64,000 nucleotides of DNA from Ammoniphilus sp. CFH 90114 (GTDB lineage: Bacteria > Bacillota > Bacilli > Aneurinibacillales > RAOX-1). The translations under genes and the position numbers were made by a program. The notes under the pieces are model-generated. The model worked only from the letters and a program-made list of their open reading frames with translations, did no database searches and was not told where the DNA came from. The DNA lies in contig NZ_SDLI01000014.1 in assembly GCF_004123195.1 (NCBI RefSeq), positions 22,181-86,180 on the forward strand. The letters are read 5' to 3'. Below are positions 41,618 to 51,034 of this stretch, one piece after another. Numbering within the stretch: position 1 is the stretch's first letter; each line of letters begins with the position of its first letter.

Positions 41618-42298
41618 TTGATTAGCTTACCAGCACTGTTATCTGAGGTGATTATTGAAAGAGCAACAAAGCTCAACACCACGTTGCTTTCTGATGCCTT
41701 GGGATGTACGGGATCAATGGATTACAAAATAAAGCCAGTTGCTTCAGGTATGAGAATCGTTGGAACGGTTATGACGGTTAGTTTGAGACCAGGAGATAAC
41801 TTGTTCCTTCATCAGGCCATTTATTCTGGTAAAGAAGGCTATGTCCTAGTTGCTGACGGGAAGGGTCATACGTCCAATGCTTATCTTGGAGAATTAATGG
41901 CGGGTTCAGCAAAGGCTATTGGGCTAGAAGGAATCGTCATTGATGGACTTGTTCGTGATAAGGTAGCTCTTTCTGAATTAAATTTTCCTATCTTCGCCAA
42001 AGGGTTTATTCCCAATGGTCCTCTGAAAGACGGTCCTGGCGAATTGAATGGTCCGATCTCTTGCGGGGGAGTGACGGTTCATCCAGGTGATTTGATTATT
42101 GGGGATGAGGATGGGGTCGTTGTGGTTCCCAAGGACAAGATCGAAGAGGTATTGGATAAGGCTGAGAAAAAATTAGACTATGAAACGAAACGGATGGAAG
42201 CCATTGCAGACTATGAGTTGAAGCTTAAGCAAGGGATTGAAAGCGGCTCCATTGAGCCGCCTTGGCTAAGAGAAAAAATGAAACATTATGGTCTATAA
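41618..42298 (+). CDS. RraA-family protein, 4-hydroxy-4-methyl-2-oxoglutarate aldolase-like
   Basis: 226 residues. LLSDALGC at the start, the G-x-x-x-G-x-x core (GELMAGSAKAIGLEGIVIDGLVRD, with the substrate-binding Arg and the metal-binding Asp) and CGGVTVHPGDLIIGDEDGVVVVP match HMG/CHA aldolases. These cleave 4-hydroxy-2-oxo acids to pyruvate. TTG start behind GAGGGGGG. First gene of the operon. Confidence 0.82.
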   Translation: MISLPALLSEVIIERATKLNTTLLSDALGCTGSMDYKIKPVASGMRIVGTVMTVSLRPGDNLFLHQAIYSGKEGYVLVADGKGHTSNAYLGELMAGSAKAIGLEGIVIDGLVRDKVALSELNFPIFAKGFIPNGPLKDGPGELNGPISCGGVTVHPGDLIIGDEDGVVVVPKDKIEEVLDKAEKKLDYETKRMEAIADYELKLKQGIESGSIEPPWLREKMKHYGL

Positions 42299-42318
42299 AA
42301 GTGGAGGCGAAACAAAAA

Positions 42319-43221
42319 ATGCAGTTAGGATTTATCGGATTCGGAGAGGCTGCCTTTGAATTATCGGCAGGGCTAAAACAACAGGGGCTAGAACATATCG
42401 TTGCCTATGATCCTATGTGGAATCATCCGACTTACGGTTCACTGGTTCAAAACCGAGCTCAAACAGCACAAGTCGAGCTTTTCAGGTCTGCAGAAGAGGT
42501 CGTTCAGCGTGTCAATGTGTTGATTGTGGCTGTACCTGCGGATAAAGCTTTTGAAGTCAGTGATAGCATTAAATCTCATCTCAAAAGTGATTGCGTTTAC
42601 ATCGATGTTTCGGCATCTAGTCCAGAGACGAAACGAAAGATTAGCGAGCATATCAAAGAAAAGGGCATTAGCTTTGTTGATGCCGCGATGATGGGACCTT
42701 TGCCGGTATATAAGCATCAAGTTCCGATTCTTGCAAGCGGTACTGGAACAGATACCTTCATTCAGTTGATGTCCGTTTTTGGAATGCAGATCACCAAAGT
42801 GAGCGAAAATCCAGGTGATGCATCTGCCGTAAAGTTGATCCGCAGTATATTCATGAAGGGAATGCCTGCACTCCTCATCGAAATGCTGGAGGCTGCCCAT
42901 GAATTTAATGTAGATGATATGGTGATTAACTCCATCAGTGAAACTATGAATGGCAAAACCTTTGAGCAAACGATGAACAGACTGGTGACAGGCACTTCGA
43001 TACATGCACTGAGGAGGGCCATCGAATTAGAAGGATCTATTGAAATGCTAGAATCCTCCAACCTTAATGCTACCATGTCTAGGGCAATCAAAGATAAGCT
43101 TAAACAGATTTCAGAACATAACTTAAAAGAAAAATTTGCAGGGAAGACTCCTGAATCATGGCTTGAAGTCATTCAGGCGATTCATCATCAAACGGAAAAC
43201 ATATTAAGTTTGAAAAAATAA
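42319..43221 (+). CDS. NAD(P)-dependent beta-hydroxyacid dehydrogenase-like protein (DUF1932 C-terminus)
   Basis: 300 residues. Rossmann start LGFIGFGEAAFELSAGL, hydroxyacid-DH-type DVSASSPETKRK and VDAAMMGPLP, then an all-helical C-terminal half with KLIRSIFMKGMPAL characteristic of the DUF1932 group. Would oxidise a hydroxyacid to the keto acid. GGAGGCG sets the start at 42319. Confidence 0.78.
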   Translation: MQLGFIGFGEAAFELSAGLKQQGLEHIVAYDPMWNHPTYGSLVQNRAQTAQVELFRSAEEVVQRVNVLIVAVPADKAFEVSDSIKSHLKSDCVYIDVSASSPETKRKISEHIKEKGISFVDAAMMGPLPVYKHQVPILASGTGTDTFIQLMSVFGMQITKVSENPGDASAVKLIRSIFMKGMPALLIEMLEAAHEFNVDDMVINSISETMNGKTFEQTMNRLVTGTSIHALRRAIELEGSIEMLESSNLNATMSRAIKDKLKQISEHNLKEKFAGKTPESWLEVIQAIHHQTENILSLKK

Positions 43222-43241
43222 AGGTTTATTAGGAGGATACT

Positions 43242-44255
43242 ATGAAAAAATTATGGTCTTCACTCATGATGATGACATTAAGCGTGGGTATGTTGGTAGG
43301 ATGTGGCGGTACGGATACAACTACTCCTGCGGCTGGATCAAGCGAACCAAAGCAAGAAGCCAAGAAGGATGAATTTCCAAATAAACCAATTACCCTGACA
43401 GTGTCATTTAAAGCAGGTGGAGGAACGGATTTGGGTGCTCGAATCCTAGCTCCGTACTTAGAGAAAGAATTAGGAGTTCCCGTTGTAGTAGAGAACAAGC
43501 CTGGTGCTGGAGGTTGGACGGGTTATTCCGAATTGCTTAGATCCAAGGCTGATGGGTATACGATTGGTTATGTGAATACCCCTGGTCTCATTACAGGGTA
43601 CCTTAATCCGACTGCAAATCGAAAAGAAAATTTAGATAGCTTTGATTATATCGCCAACCACGTAGTCGATGCAGGGGTTATTGCGGTTAAAGCGGATGAG
43701 AATCGATTCTCTACCATTGAAGAATTGATTGAATACGCAAAGAAAAATAAAGTAACGGCGACTACCAATGGCGTAGGAACAGGAAATCATTTTGTATCTT
43801 TGCAATTGAATGGAGAATTTGGAACTCAAATTAACCCGGTTCATATGGAAGGAACGGGTGAAGCTATAACGGCTGTAATGGGTGGTCATGTAGACATCCT
43901 TGTTGCTAAGGTTGGAGAAGTCGTACAGCCACAAAAAGATGGGCAGATCAAGGTTTTGGCCGTAACCATGAATGAGCGAGTTCCTCAGTTGCCAGATGTT
44001 CCGACTTTAAAAGAGACAGTAGGAGAAGTAGAAAATTATTCGATCAGAGGGATTGCAGCACCTAAAGGAATCGACCCTCAAGTGATGGAAAAGCTCCAGT
44101 CTGCATTCGAAAAAGCACTGAAAGATCCAGAGCATATTAAAAAAATGGAGGAAATGGGTCTAAACGTTGCTTTCTATAAAGGTGAAGACTTTAAACAGTT
44201 ATTGAAAAAGGAAGAGAGTACCGTTTTGGAATATAAGAGCTTGATCGGTTGGTAA
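43242..44255 (+). CDS. tctC: TctC-type solute-binding lipoprotein
   Basis: 337 residues with lipobox MLVGC and a Bug/TctC fold (FKAGGGTDLGARILAPYLEKELG, VVVENKPGAGGWTGYSEL, DGYTIGYVNTPG). It captures a carboxylate outside the membrane and delivers it to TctAB. The sequence gives no substrate. AGGAGG precedes the ATG. Confidence 0.87.
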   Translation: MKKLWSSLMMMTLSVGMLVGCGGTDTTTPAAGSSEPKQEAKKDEFPNKPITLTVSFKAGGGTDLGARILAPYLEKELGVPVVVENKPGAGGWTGYSELLRSKADGYTIGYVNTPGLITGYLNPTANRKENLDSFDYIANHVVDAGVIAVKADENRFSTIEELIEYAKKNKVTATTNGVGTGNHFVSLQLNGEFGTQINPVHMEGTGEAITAVMGGHVDILVAKVGEVVQPQKDGQIKVLAVTMNERVPQLPDVPTLKETVGEVENYSIRGIAAPKGIDPQVMEKLQSAFEKALKDPEHIKKMEEMGLNVAFYKGEDFKQLLKKEESTVLEYKSLIGW

Positions 44256-44263
44256 TTTATCTA

Positions 44264-44300
44264 TGGGTATCTAGTTTAACCCTATTGAATTAGATACCCA
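44264..44300 (+). other. Intercistronic hairpin between tctC and tctB
   Basis: 10-bp perfect stem tgggtatcta/tagataccca with no T-run. Such a stem at the 3' end of a binding-protein gene can protect upstream mRNA and raise its level over the permease; this is inferred. Confidence 0.6.
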
Positions 44301-44336
44301 ATGCTTAGGCAGCAATTGTTTGCGAAAGGAGCGAAT

Positions 44337-44789
44337 GTGTTGAAAAACGTTGGGGTTTGTATGAGTGTTTTCTTCCTGGTCTTTGGCAGTATCATCTTTT
44401 TCCAATCTCTTTCTTTAGATTATTATAGTGAATTTGGTCCTGGCCCTGGGTTTATGCCGATGTGGGCGAGCGGGATCTTAATCTTTCTAGCTATTATTAA
44501 TCTAGTAATTTCTTTTAAAAAAAATATCATCCTTTTTTCAGAAGTGTTGCCGAAGGGCGAATCGCTTCGAAATGTTTTAGCTTGTGTAATTGCATGTGGC
44601 TTATTTATTGTTATCGTTCCTTATACAGGCTTTATCATCGCAAGCATGGGAATGCTATTTGCTCTTTATTTACGTGGATATAAATGGAAATTTGGATTGG
44701 GTCTTACCACGGTTGTAACCTTCACGTTGTTTTGGGTCTTTAAAACGCTTTTAAACGTTCCCATCCCTGTGAATGGTCTAGGATGGTAA
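44337..44789 (+). CDS. tctB: TctB-type small permease subunit
   Basis: About 150 residues with four membrane helices (DUF1468 family) and the typical YYSEFGPGPGFMPMWASG stretch. AAAGGAGC supports GTG 44337 (or TTG 44340); ATG 44301 abuts the hairpin and has no ribosome site. Partner of TctA. Confidence 0.82.
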   Translation: MLKNVGVCMSVFFLVFGSIIFFQSLSLDYYSEFGPGPGFMPMWASGILIFLAIINLVISFKKNIILFSEVLPKGESLRNVLACVIACGLFIVIVPYTGFIIASMGMLFALYLRGYKWKFGLGLTTVVTFTLFWVFKTLLNVPIPVNGLGW

Positions 44790-44801
44790 AGGAGGGGGAT
44801 T

Positions 44802-46310
44802 ATGGAAGCCTTTGGTTATTTATTAAGTGGATTTGAAACCGCACTGACATGGCAAAATGTATTGTTTTGTCTCATTGGCGTCACGTTCGGAATGTTGGTA
44901 GGAGTCCTTCCTGGATTGGGCCCAACAGCTGGGACCGCGATCCTTCTTCCGATGACCTTTGGAATGGAGCCTGTTTCTGCGGTAATTATGCTGGCAGGTA
45001 TCTATTATGGATCCATGTATGGTGGAACGATCACCTCTGTTTTGATCAATGCACCGGGGGAAACCGCCTCCGTTATTACTTGTATGGACGGATACCCTTT
45101 GGCTAAGCAAGGACGAGCGGGGGTTGCTCTTGGCATAGCCGGGATTGGTTCCTTTATTGGTGGGACATTTGCGATTATCGGTCTTGTCATCGTAGGTCCT
45201 ATGGTTGTAAAGCAGGCCCTAAAGTTTGGTCCGCCTGAATTTTTTGCCTTGGTCGTCGTGGGGTTAACTCTACTGGTTGGATTAATGGGCAAGTCTCCTC
45301 TTCGTGGGTTTATTGCCGCCCTTTTCGGTTTAGTTTTGGCCTTAGTCGGAATGGATTCTTCAAGCGGGGTAATACGCTTTACGTTTGGAGAACCGAATAT
45401 TGAAAGTGGCTTCAATTTTATTTCCATCGCGATGGGACTTTTCGGATTATCTGAACTATTTGTGAATGCCGAAGAAAATCTAAATAAAAAAGCAGAAATT
45501 CCGCCTAAAATTAAAGGAGTATTACCAAGACGGGATGAATGGAATCCTACCTTAAAATCCATCGGAAGAGGAAGTGTTTTAGGATTTTTGATTGGACTCA
45601 TTCCGGGAACGAATTCTGTCATCCCTACGATCATGAGTTACTCGATAGAAAAAAAATTGGCAAAGGATCCCTCCCGTTTTGGTAATGGGGCAGTGGAAGG
45701 AGTTGCAGGTCCGGAGACGGCGAACAATGCCTATTGCGGAGGTGCATTGATTCCTTTGTTTACGCTAGGAATTCCGACATCACCAGCGATTACCGTTCTA
45801 TTGGGTGCGTTTATTATGCATGGTCTTACACCAGGCCCTACGTTATTCCAAAATAACCCCGAGTTTGTTTGGGGAGTTATTGCCAGTATGTTTATAGGAA
45901 ACCTCATTTTAGTGATCATGAACGTTCCAATGGCCGGGATCTGGGCCAAGGTTACCATGGTTCCGTATAAACTGCTTTTCCCCATTATCCTCATCGTCTC
46001 CATGCTAGGAGCTTATAGTGTAAACAATAGTATGTTTGATGTTGGTGCCATGCTCGTATTCGGAATCCTTGGTTACTTTTTACGCAAGGCAGAGTTCCCA
46101 TTGGCTCCGATTATCTTAACCTTTGTATTAGGCGGTATTTTAGAAAAAACCTTAATGCAATCCTTAACCATCTTCGATGGAAATTTCTTTGGCTTTTTCC
46201 AAAGACCCATTACAGCAACATTATTATCCATTTGTCTCCTTATGATTGCCCTTAGTATTTATATGGGAGTAAGAAATAAGAGCGTGGTTGCAGAGGATGT
46301 TGAAATGTAA
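44802..46310 (+). CDS. tctA: TctA-type large permease subunit
   Basis: 502 residues, about eleven or twelve helices. Family signatures GVLPGLGPTAGTAILLP and PGTNSVIPT with the SIEKKLAKDPSRFGNGAVEGVAGPETANNA loop. Forms the channel of the tripartite tricarboxylate transporter. AGGAGGGGG precedes the ATG, 12 bp after tctB. Confidence 0.9.
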   Translation: MEAFGYLLSGFETALTWQNVLFCLIGVTFGMLVGVLPGLGPTAGTAILLPMTFGMEPVSAVIMLAGIYYGSMYGGTITSVLINAPGETASVITCMDGYPLAKQGRAGVALGIAGIGSFIGGTFAIIGLVIVGPMVVKQALKFGPPEFFALVVVGLTLLVGLMGKSPLRGFIAALFGLVLALVGMDSSSGVIRFTFGEPNIESGFNFISIAMGLFGLSELFVNAEENLNKKAEIPPKIKGVLPRRDEWNPTLKSIGRGSVLGFLIGLIPGTNSVIPTIMSYSIEKKLAKDPSRFGNGAVEGVAGPETANNAYCGGALIPLFTLGIPTSPAITVLLGAFIMHGLTPGPTLFQNNPEFVWGVIASMFIGNLILVIMNVPMAGIWAKVTMVPYKLLFPIILIVSMLGAYSVNNSMFDVGAMLVFGILGYFLRKAEFPLAPIILTFVLGGILEKTLMQSLTIFDGNFFGFFQRPITATLLSICLLMIALSIYMGVRNKSVVAEDVEM

Positions 46311-46311
46311 G

Positions 46312-47361
46312 ATGAGCGATTCTACTGTAAGAGTTCCTAAGCGAGAATTAGAACAGTTTGTGAAAAATGTGTTTTTAGGTGTTGGGTTGGATGAAGAGCA
46401 ATCCGACATTGTTGCCAGACATCTTGTCCTTGCGAATCTTAGAGGGGTCGATTCCCATGGAGTTAGTAGAGTAGATATATATGCCAAACGACTTGACCTA
46501 GGAATTGTAAGCAAGAAAACAAAAGGCGATATTATAAAGGAATCCTCTTCCTCCATGTTAATGGACGGTCAAGGTGGATTAGGCATCGTTTTGGCGACGG
46601 AAGCCATTCAAATAGCGGTTGAAAAGGCGAAAGAAACGGGGTTGGCCGTCGTAGGGGTAAGAGGTTCAGGCCACTGCGGAATGTTAGCGGATTACACCAT
46701 GTATGCCGCTCAGCATGGTTGCATCTCAATTGCGACGACCAATGCACCTCCTAGTATGGCTCCTTGGGGAGGAAAAGTCGGCTACCTTGGAACCAATCCA
46801 TTATCTTATGGCATCCCTGCTGGGAACGAGCGAGATATTATATTTGATATGGCCACAAGTGTGGTCGCAAGAGGGAAAATTACGATTGCATTGAGAAATA
46901 ACCAATCGATCCCATTCGGTTGGGCCATTTCAAAGGAGGGAAATCCGACCAATAATCCGGCTGAAGCATTGGAAGGTTTGGTGCTTCCTGTCGGTGGACC
47001 GAAAGGCTATGGAATCGCCTTTCTTGTTGAGGTCTTATCAGGCTTATTTACGGGAGCTGCATTTGGCCCGTATATTAACAGTCTGTATAAAGATTTGGAT
47101 AAAAAACAAAATGTAGGCCAATTTTTCTTTGTTATGCGTGCCGATTTATTTGAAGATATGGATGAATTTATAGGCCGAATGGATCAAATGATTGCGGAAA
47201 TACGAAGTCTACCTTTGGCGGAAGGGTTCGAGAAGATCTATTTGCCAGGCGAGATTGAATTAGAGAGAACAGTCGAGAGAGAATCCTTTGGTATACCTTT
47301 ATCTCATAAATTAATGAATGAGCTTGAGGCGGTTGGAAAACGATATGGAGTTTGTTTTTAA
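46312..47361 (+). CDS. Ldh2-family (malate/L-lactate type) NAD(P) oxidoreductase
   Basis: 349 residues. VDSHGVSRV near the N-terminus (catalytic His), GHCGMLADY and GTNPLSYGIPA are Ldh_2 signatures. Relatives oxidise malate, sulfolactate, ureidoglycolate or 2,3-diketogulonate. The start at 46312 gives a standard-length N-terminus; ATG 46297 inside the tctA end is the alternative. It supplies a second dehydrogenase step in the operon. Confidence 0.84.
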   Translation: MSDSTVRVPKRELEQFVKNVFLGVGLDEEQSDIVARHLVLANLRGVDSHGVSRVDIYAKRLDLGIVSKKTKGDIIKESSSSMLMDGQGGLGIVLATEAIQIAVEKAKETGLAVVGVRGSGHCGMLADYTMYAAQHGCISIATTNAPPSMAPWGGKVGYLGTNPLSYGIPAGNERDIIFDMATSVVARGKITIALRNNQSIPFGWAISKEGNPTNNPAEALEGLVLPVGGPKGYGIAFLVEVLSGLFTGAAFGPYINSLYKDLDKKQNVGQFFFVMRADLFEDMDEFIGRMDQMIAEIRSLPLAEGFEKIYLPGEIELERTVERESFGIPLSHKLMNELEAVGKRYGVCF

Positions 47362-47372
47362 AAGAATGGATC

Positions 47373-47418
47373 GGTGCGTTTTTGTCATGGGTTTGCCATG
47401 GCAAAACGTGCCTTTTCC
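47373..47418 (+). terminator. Long-stem terminator after the Ldh2 gene
   Basis: ggtgcgtttttgtcatgg pairs with ccatggcaaaacgtgcc (few mismatches), followed by TTTTCC. Confidence 0.7.
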
Positions 47419-47450
47419 TATTTAATCTCAAAAGGAATCTAGGTGGATGA

Positions 47451-48614
47451 ATGGTATATTTGATTGTTATTTTATTTGTGTCTTTTCATATTGCTACTCG
47501 TGGAAACACCATGATCACTACTTTATATGCCATTCAGCTTCAAGCTACCCCTTTGCAGCTAGGGGTCATCGTGGCTTTGGTTGCTTTCTTTCCTATGATA
47601 TTTGCCATTTATGCAGGAAGAATGTCTGATCGCTTGGGATATCGTCTACCCCTTTTATTAGGGTCGTTCGGAGGAAGCATTGCCATTATATTGCCTTATA
47701 TTTTTTATGATAGACTCTATATTTTGTACGTATCCCAATGCTTATTCGGTCTTGCCCAGATTTTTGTCCTTGTAACGATACAGAATTTAATGGGTGCCAT
47801 GAGCACCAAAGAAACGAGGACGAAGAATTTCGCCATCAATAGTTTAAGTATTTCTGTTGCAAGTATCATTGGTCCAGCATTGACGGGTGCTACCATTGAT
47901 TTGTTTGATTACCGCCTTGCTTATTTGCTTTTATCTGGCCTGGCCATGATTCCTGGGTTATTTCTACTATTTAAAGTGCTACCCCTTCCCGTTGGAGTAG
48001 ATAGTGGAGAGGAGTCACAAAACCGTTTTCTGGATCTCTTGCAATCAAGGCCATTAAGAAAAATCTATATAACCAGTGGGGTTCTGTTAGCAGGTGTAGG
48101 GATCTATGAATTTTATTTTCCTATTTATGGAGACCACATCGGGTTTTCAGCTTCCATGATCGGCATTGTGCTCAGTGTAAATGCATCAGCATACTTTGTC
48201 GTTCGACTATTTATGCCTGCTCTTGCTAGAAATTTTCGTGAAGAAAAGATCTTGGTTGGCTGTTTATTCGTTTCTGCCGTAGCTTTCATACTAATCCCGT
48301 TGTTTGATCAGTTCATAGCATTAGTCATTATATCTTTTATCCTGGGACTCGGATTAGGCTGTGCCCAGCCCATTTCGATAGTAATGGCCTATAACTGTTC
48401 ACCCAAGGGTCGAACAGGCGAAGTGCTTGGAATTCGGCTTACATGCAATAAAATCGTCCAATTTCTCATGCCCCTTCTGTTTGGTTCTGCAGGGTCAATT
48501 TTGGGCTTTATCCTGATATTCTGGGCTAATGCCTTCCTTTTTATGGTTAGTGGAATTTCTAGCCTTGAAATGAAAAGGAATAAAGATACACCACATGTTA
48601 ATCGGCTAGGTTAA
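47451..48614 (+). CDS. MFS transporter
   Basis: 387 residues, twelve helices, with the MFS loop 2-3 motif GRMSDRLGYRLPLL. CTAGGTGG precedes the ATG. It lies behind the Ldh2 terminator but on the same strand; it may export or import a pathway compound. Substrate unknown. Confidence 0.82.
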   Translation: MVYLIVILFVSFHIATRGNTMITTLYAIQLQATPLQLGVIVALVAFFPMIFAIYAGRMSDRLGYRLPLLLGSFGGSIAIILPYIFYDRLYILYVSQCLFGLAQIFVLVTIQNLMGAMSTKETRTKNFAINSLSISVASIIGPALTGATIDLFDYRLAYLLLSGLAMIPGLFLLFKVLPLPVGVDSGEESQNRFLDLLQSRPLRKIYITSGVLLAGVGIYEFYFPIYGDHIGFSASMIGIVLSVNASAYFVVRLFMPALARNFREEKILVGCLFVSAVAFILIPLFDQFIALVIISFILGLGLGCAQPISIVMAYNCSPKGRTGEVLGIRLTCNKIVQFLMPLLFGSAGSILGFILIFWANAFLFMVSGISSLEMKRNKDTPHVNRLG

Positions 48615-48702
48615 ATAGAGAGTATTCGCATTGAACTGTTCTTATTCATTTATTTGGCAATAAATATGTTAGAATTACCAATAGAAGGGAGGGGGAGGGA
48701 AA

Positions 48703-49254
48703 GTGAAAAGAATAATGATATTACTTATTTTTTTAACAATCTTAGCAGGATGTTCTTTATCGAATAATGATAAAATAATGGATCAATTTATGGGAAAAGC
48801 CCCCTATGCAGAATCTATTGTCGTCCTTCATAAAGAAGAATTGGACAGAGGAATCATGATGTTGTTTAAAGATGAGTCGGGATTCCGTCATGCGTTGTTC
48901 TCAAGGAAGTTGGGATATTGGAACATGAGTGGAAATGCTGAATTGAACCCAAAAGATGGCTTTACTTGGACAATGAGTAATGACCCTAACATTCCAATTG
49001 TTACATTTGCAGGGATCGTTACTAATGATGAGATAAAAAAGGTGATGGTAAGACAAGAAACATTAAGTGAACAAGCAAAAATAATTGAAACAGAACAAGG
49101 TAGGGTTTGGTTTACCTATTTTGATACTTTGGAAAACGCTGACCCCGCCCCCTTAAAGATTGAGGCTTTGTCAGACAGAGGTCAAATATTATGGAAAGAA
49201 GGAATTTATGATGGAAAGCTCTTCAGGGGAGAAACAGAAAATGTCCGTTGGTAG
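48703..49254 (+). CDS. Putative lipoprotein, unknown
   Basis: 183 residues. A lipoprotein signal with lipobox LAGC (Cys16) is followed by a soluble domain rich in beta strands. GGGAGGGGGAGGG precedes the GTG start. No family recognised. Ends at the hairpin gctctgaga/tctcagagc. Confidence 0.65.
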   Translation: MKRIMILLIFLTILAGCSLSNNDKIMDQFMGKAPYAESIVVLHKEELDRGIMMLFKDESGFRHALFSRKLGYWNMSGNAELNPKDGFTWTMSNDPNIPIVTFAGIVTNDEIKKVMVRQETLSEQAKIIETEQGRVWFTYFDTLENADPAPLKIEALSDRGQILWKEGIYDGKLFRGETENVRW

Positions 49255-49291
49255 CTCTGAGACAGATGATCTCAGAGCGTAGTTTTATTTT
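49254..49291. terminator. Terminator between convergent genes
   Basis: Perfect 9-bp stem gctctgaga/tctcagagc followed by gtagttttatttt. Confidence 0.75.
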
Positions 49292-49297
49292 GTCAGC

Positions 49298-50992
49298 TTA
49301 CTCTTTCGATTCAACGACCTTTCCTGTTAACGCATCCAGATAGCTCGGATGGGAAGGATACTGAGGCTGGTAAACCAGCTGAGGTGCAGGTGCTTTTTGT
49401 CCCATGTATTCTTCCCAGATGTAGCGCAATACCAGTGGGTGCTTTTCCAAATAAATGTCTTTAGCTTCCTCTGCTGAGATAGCGGGTTTCCCTTCTGGAA
49501 GCTTGCTAGCCGCATAGGACGGAATGCCAAATCCTGTTAGTTGTCCGGTTGCGCCATCTATTGTGACATGATAAGAGCGATCATGAACAGGGATTCCCTG
49601 GTGGAGCTCGCTAAAATTAATATGGTATTCCTTCGGCATCTGGCGGATTCTTGCTTCTTTAGGCAGCCTGCTTTCATCCACCCAAGATGGAACTGGCGGC
49701 TGGTCAAAGGATTGAACCATCATGATCATCTCTTTGACGTTGGTTGGAGCGTATTGACCCAGAACCTCCAATGCGGTTTTAACTGCATCTTCTTCGCTGA
49801 TCTTGGTCTCGGGAATCGTCATTTTCTCGGAATGAAGGTTAATATGCAGCACTTGCCCTGTGTTCTTATTGACTGAAGCGAACGCGTGGCTTTGGGACTT
49901 TCTTTTTGACGTTTCTCGCTTATAATCGGGACGTAGCTCATAATTGATAATCTCCACATCAGCATAAGGCTGATGTCTCTCAACACGCTGCTCAAAAACA
50001 AGATCCATTGAATCAAAGTCAAACTCTTCTTTCAGGACTTGTCTAAATTCCTCTTCCGACTGAATGGTTAGTATTTTCCCTTGGGAGTTCAAGTTGATTT
50101 TCTGTTCTTTTGGCCTTAGGGCATGATCCCAAGATGTTGCTTCTTCCCCTGTTAAGGCATTGAGCTGCCATGCCCAGTTTGGTTCATATTTCAAGACGGA
50201 CTTGGTTTCAACCTTCTTGTCCGTTGCCCCCATCCAGGAGCTGACCGGCTGATGGCCATTGTAAGCAAGCTTCATCTCCATTTTTTCGCGATAGATTTTA
50301 TGAACTTCTTCACTAGATATGGCTTTGGAGGGAGAAGGAAACTTGTCTAACGCTATGTCCTTCATTTCATTTCGTTGATAGCTAGCGATATGGCCTTGGG
50401 AATCTACCTCAATATGAATGCTGTCCCCATGAAAGGGAATGCCGTTAATGAGCCGTTCAAACTGTACACCAGCTGCTGTCCAGGACAGGCTGTTTCCATG
50501 ATCATCCATCGAACTCGAGCTGCCGGAATAAACATGGGAGATTTGATATTCCTTTGCTTTCTCCTCGCCAAGCGTCTCCTCTAGGAATTTTTGGGCATGA
50601 GCCTTGGCTTTTTCGTGATCGGGAGCTTCACTGGCTGCCCACTCCGGTAATTGCAGGTGCATGTTGCGTAAAAGGCCGCTCTCATCGATCTTCACATGGC
50701 CATTTCCATAGAATTTGCCTTCAACTGGCTGCTCTGGTCTGCTATCAAACCCAAAATACCACCCAGCAGGTTGAAAATCATTTTCTGGTAGATAGCTCTG
50801 ATCACGAATCCCCATCTTTTTCATTTCCGGAAAGGCCTCCAGCAACTTGTCCAAAGATGCTTGCACTTCTTTCGGTAAAGTTTGTTGCTGCTCAACTTTT
50901 TGCGCAGGCGCTTCCTCTGCGAAAACAGGTTGGGCGGTTGCTAGCAAGCTAGCAGCTAGTAGGGATAGGACTGCTTTATTCCAGGACTTCAT
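49298..50992 (-). CDS. Secreted YcdB/YcdC-type PepSY repeat protein
   Basis: 564 residues with a Sec signal peptide (cleavage AQPVFA|EE). Repeated PepSY/YcdB modules have the pattern ISxEEAxxIYxxK...L.Y (ISSEEVHKIYREKMEMKLAY; ISEEDAVKTALEVLG; ISAEEAKDIYLEKHPLVLRY). PepSY domains often inhibit proteases or bind the cell surface. GGAGGAAAAG sets the start at 50992 rather than 51031. No SLH domain. Confidence 0.8.
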   Translation of the reverse strand: MKSWNKAVLSLLAASLLATAQPVFAEEAPAQKVEQQQTLPKEVQASLDKLLEAFPEMKKMGIRDQSYLPENDFQPAGWYFGFDSRPEQPVEGKFYGNGHVKIDESGLLRNMHLQLPEWAASEAPDHEKAKAHAQKFLEETLGEEKAKEYQISHVYSGSSSSMDDHGNSLSWTAAGVQFERLINGIPFHGDSIHIEVDSQGHIASYQRNEMKDIALDKFPSPSKAISSEEVHKIYREKMEMKLAYNGHQPVSSWMGATDKKVETKSVLKYEPNWAWQLNALTGEEATSWDHALRPKEQKINLNSQGKILTIQSEEEFRQVLKEEFDFDSMDLVFEQRVERHQPYADVEIINYELRPDYKRETSKRKSQSHAFASVNKNTGQVLHINLHSEKMTIPETKISEEDAVKTALEVLGQYAPTNVKEMIMMVQSFDQPPVPSWVDESRLPKEARIRQMPKEYHINFSELHQGIPVHDRSYHVTIDGATGQLTGFGIPSYAASKLPEGKPAISAEEAKDIYLEKHPLVLRYIWEEYMGQKAPAPQLVYQPQYPSHPSYLDALTGKVVESKE

Positions 50993-51034
50993 CTTTCTTT
51001 TCCTCCATCTGGTTAGGTTAATTCTTAACACAAG

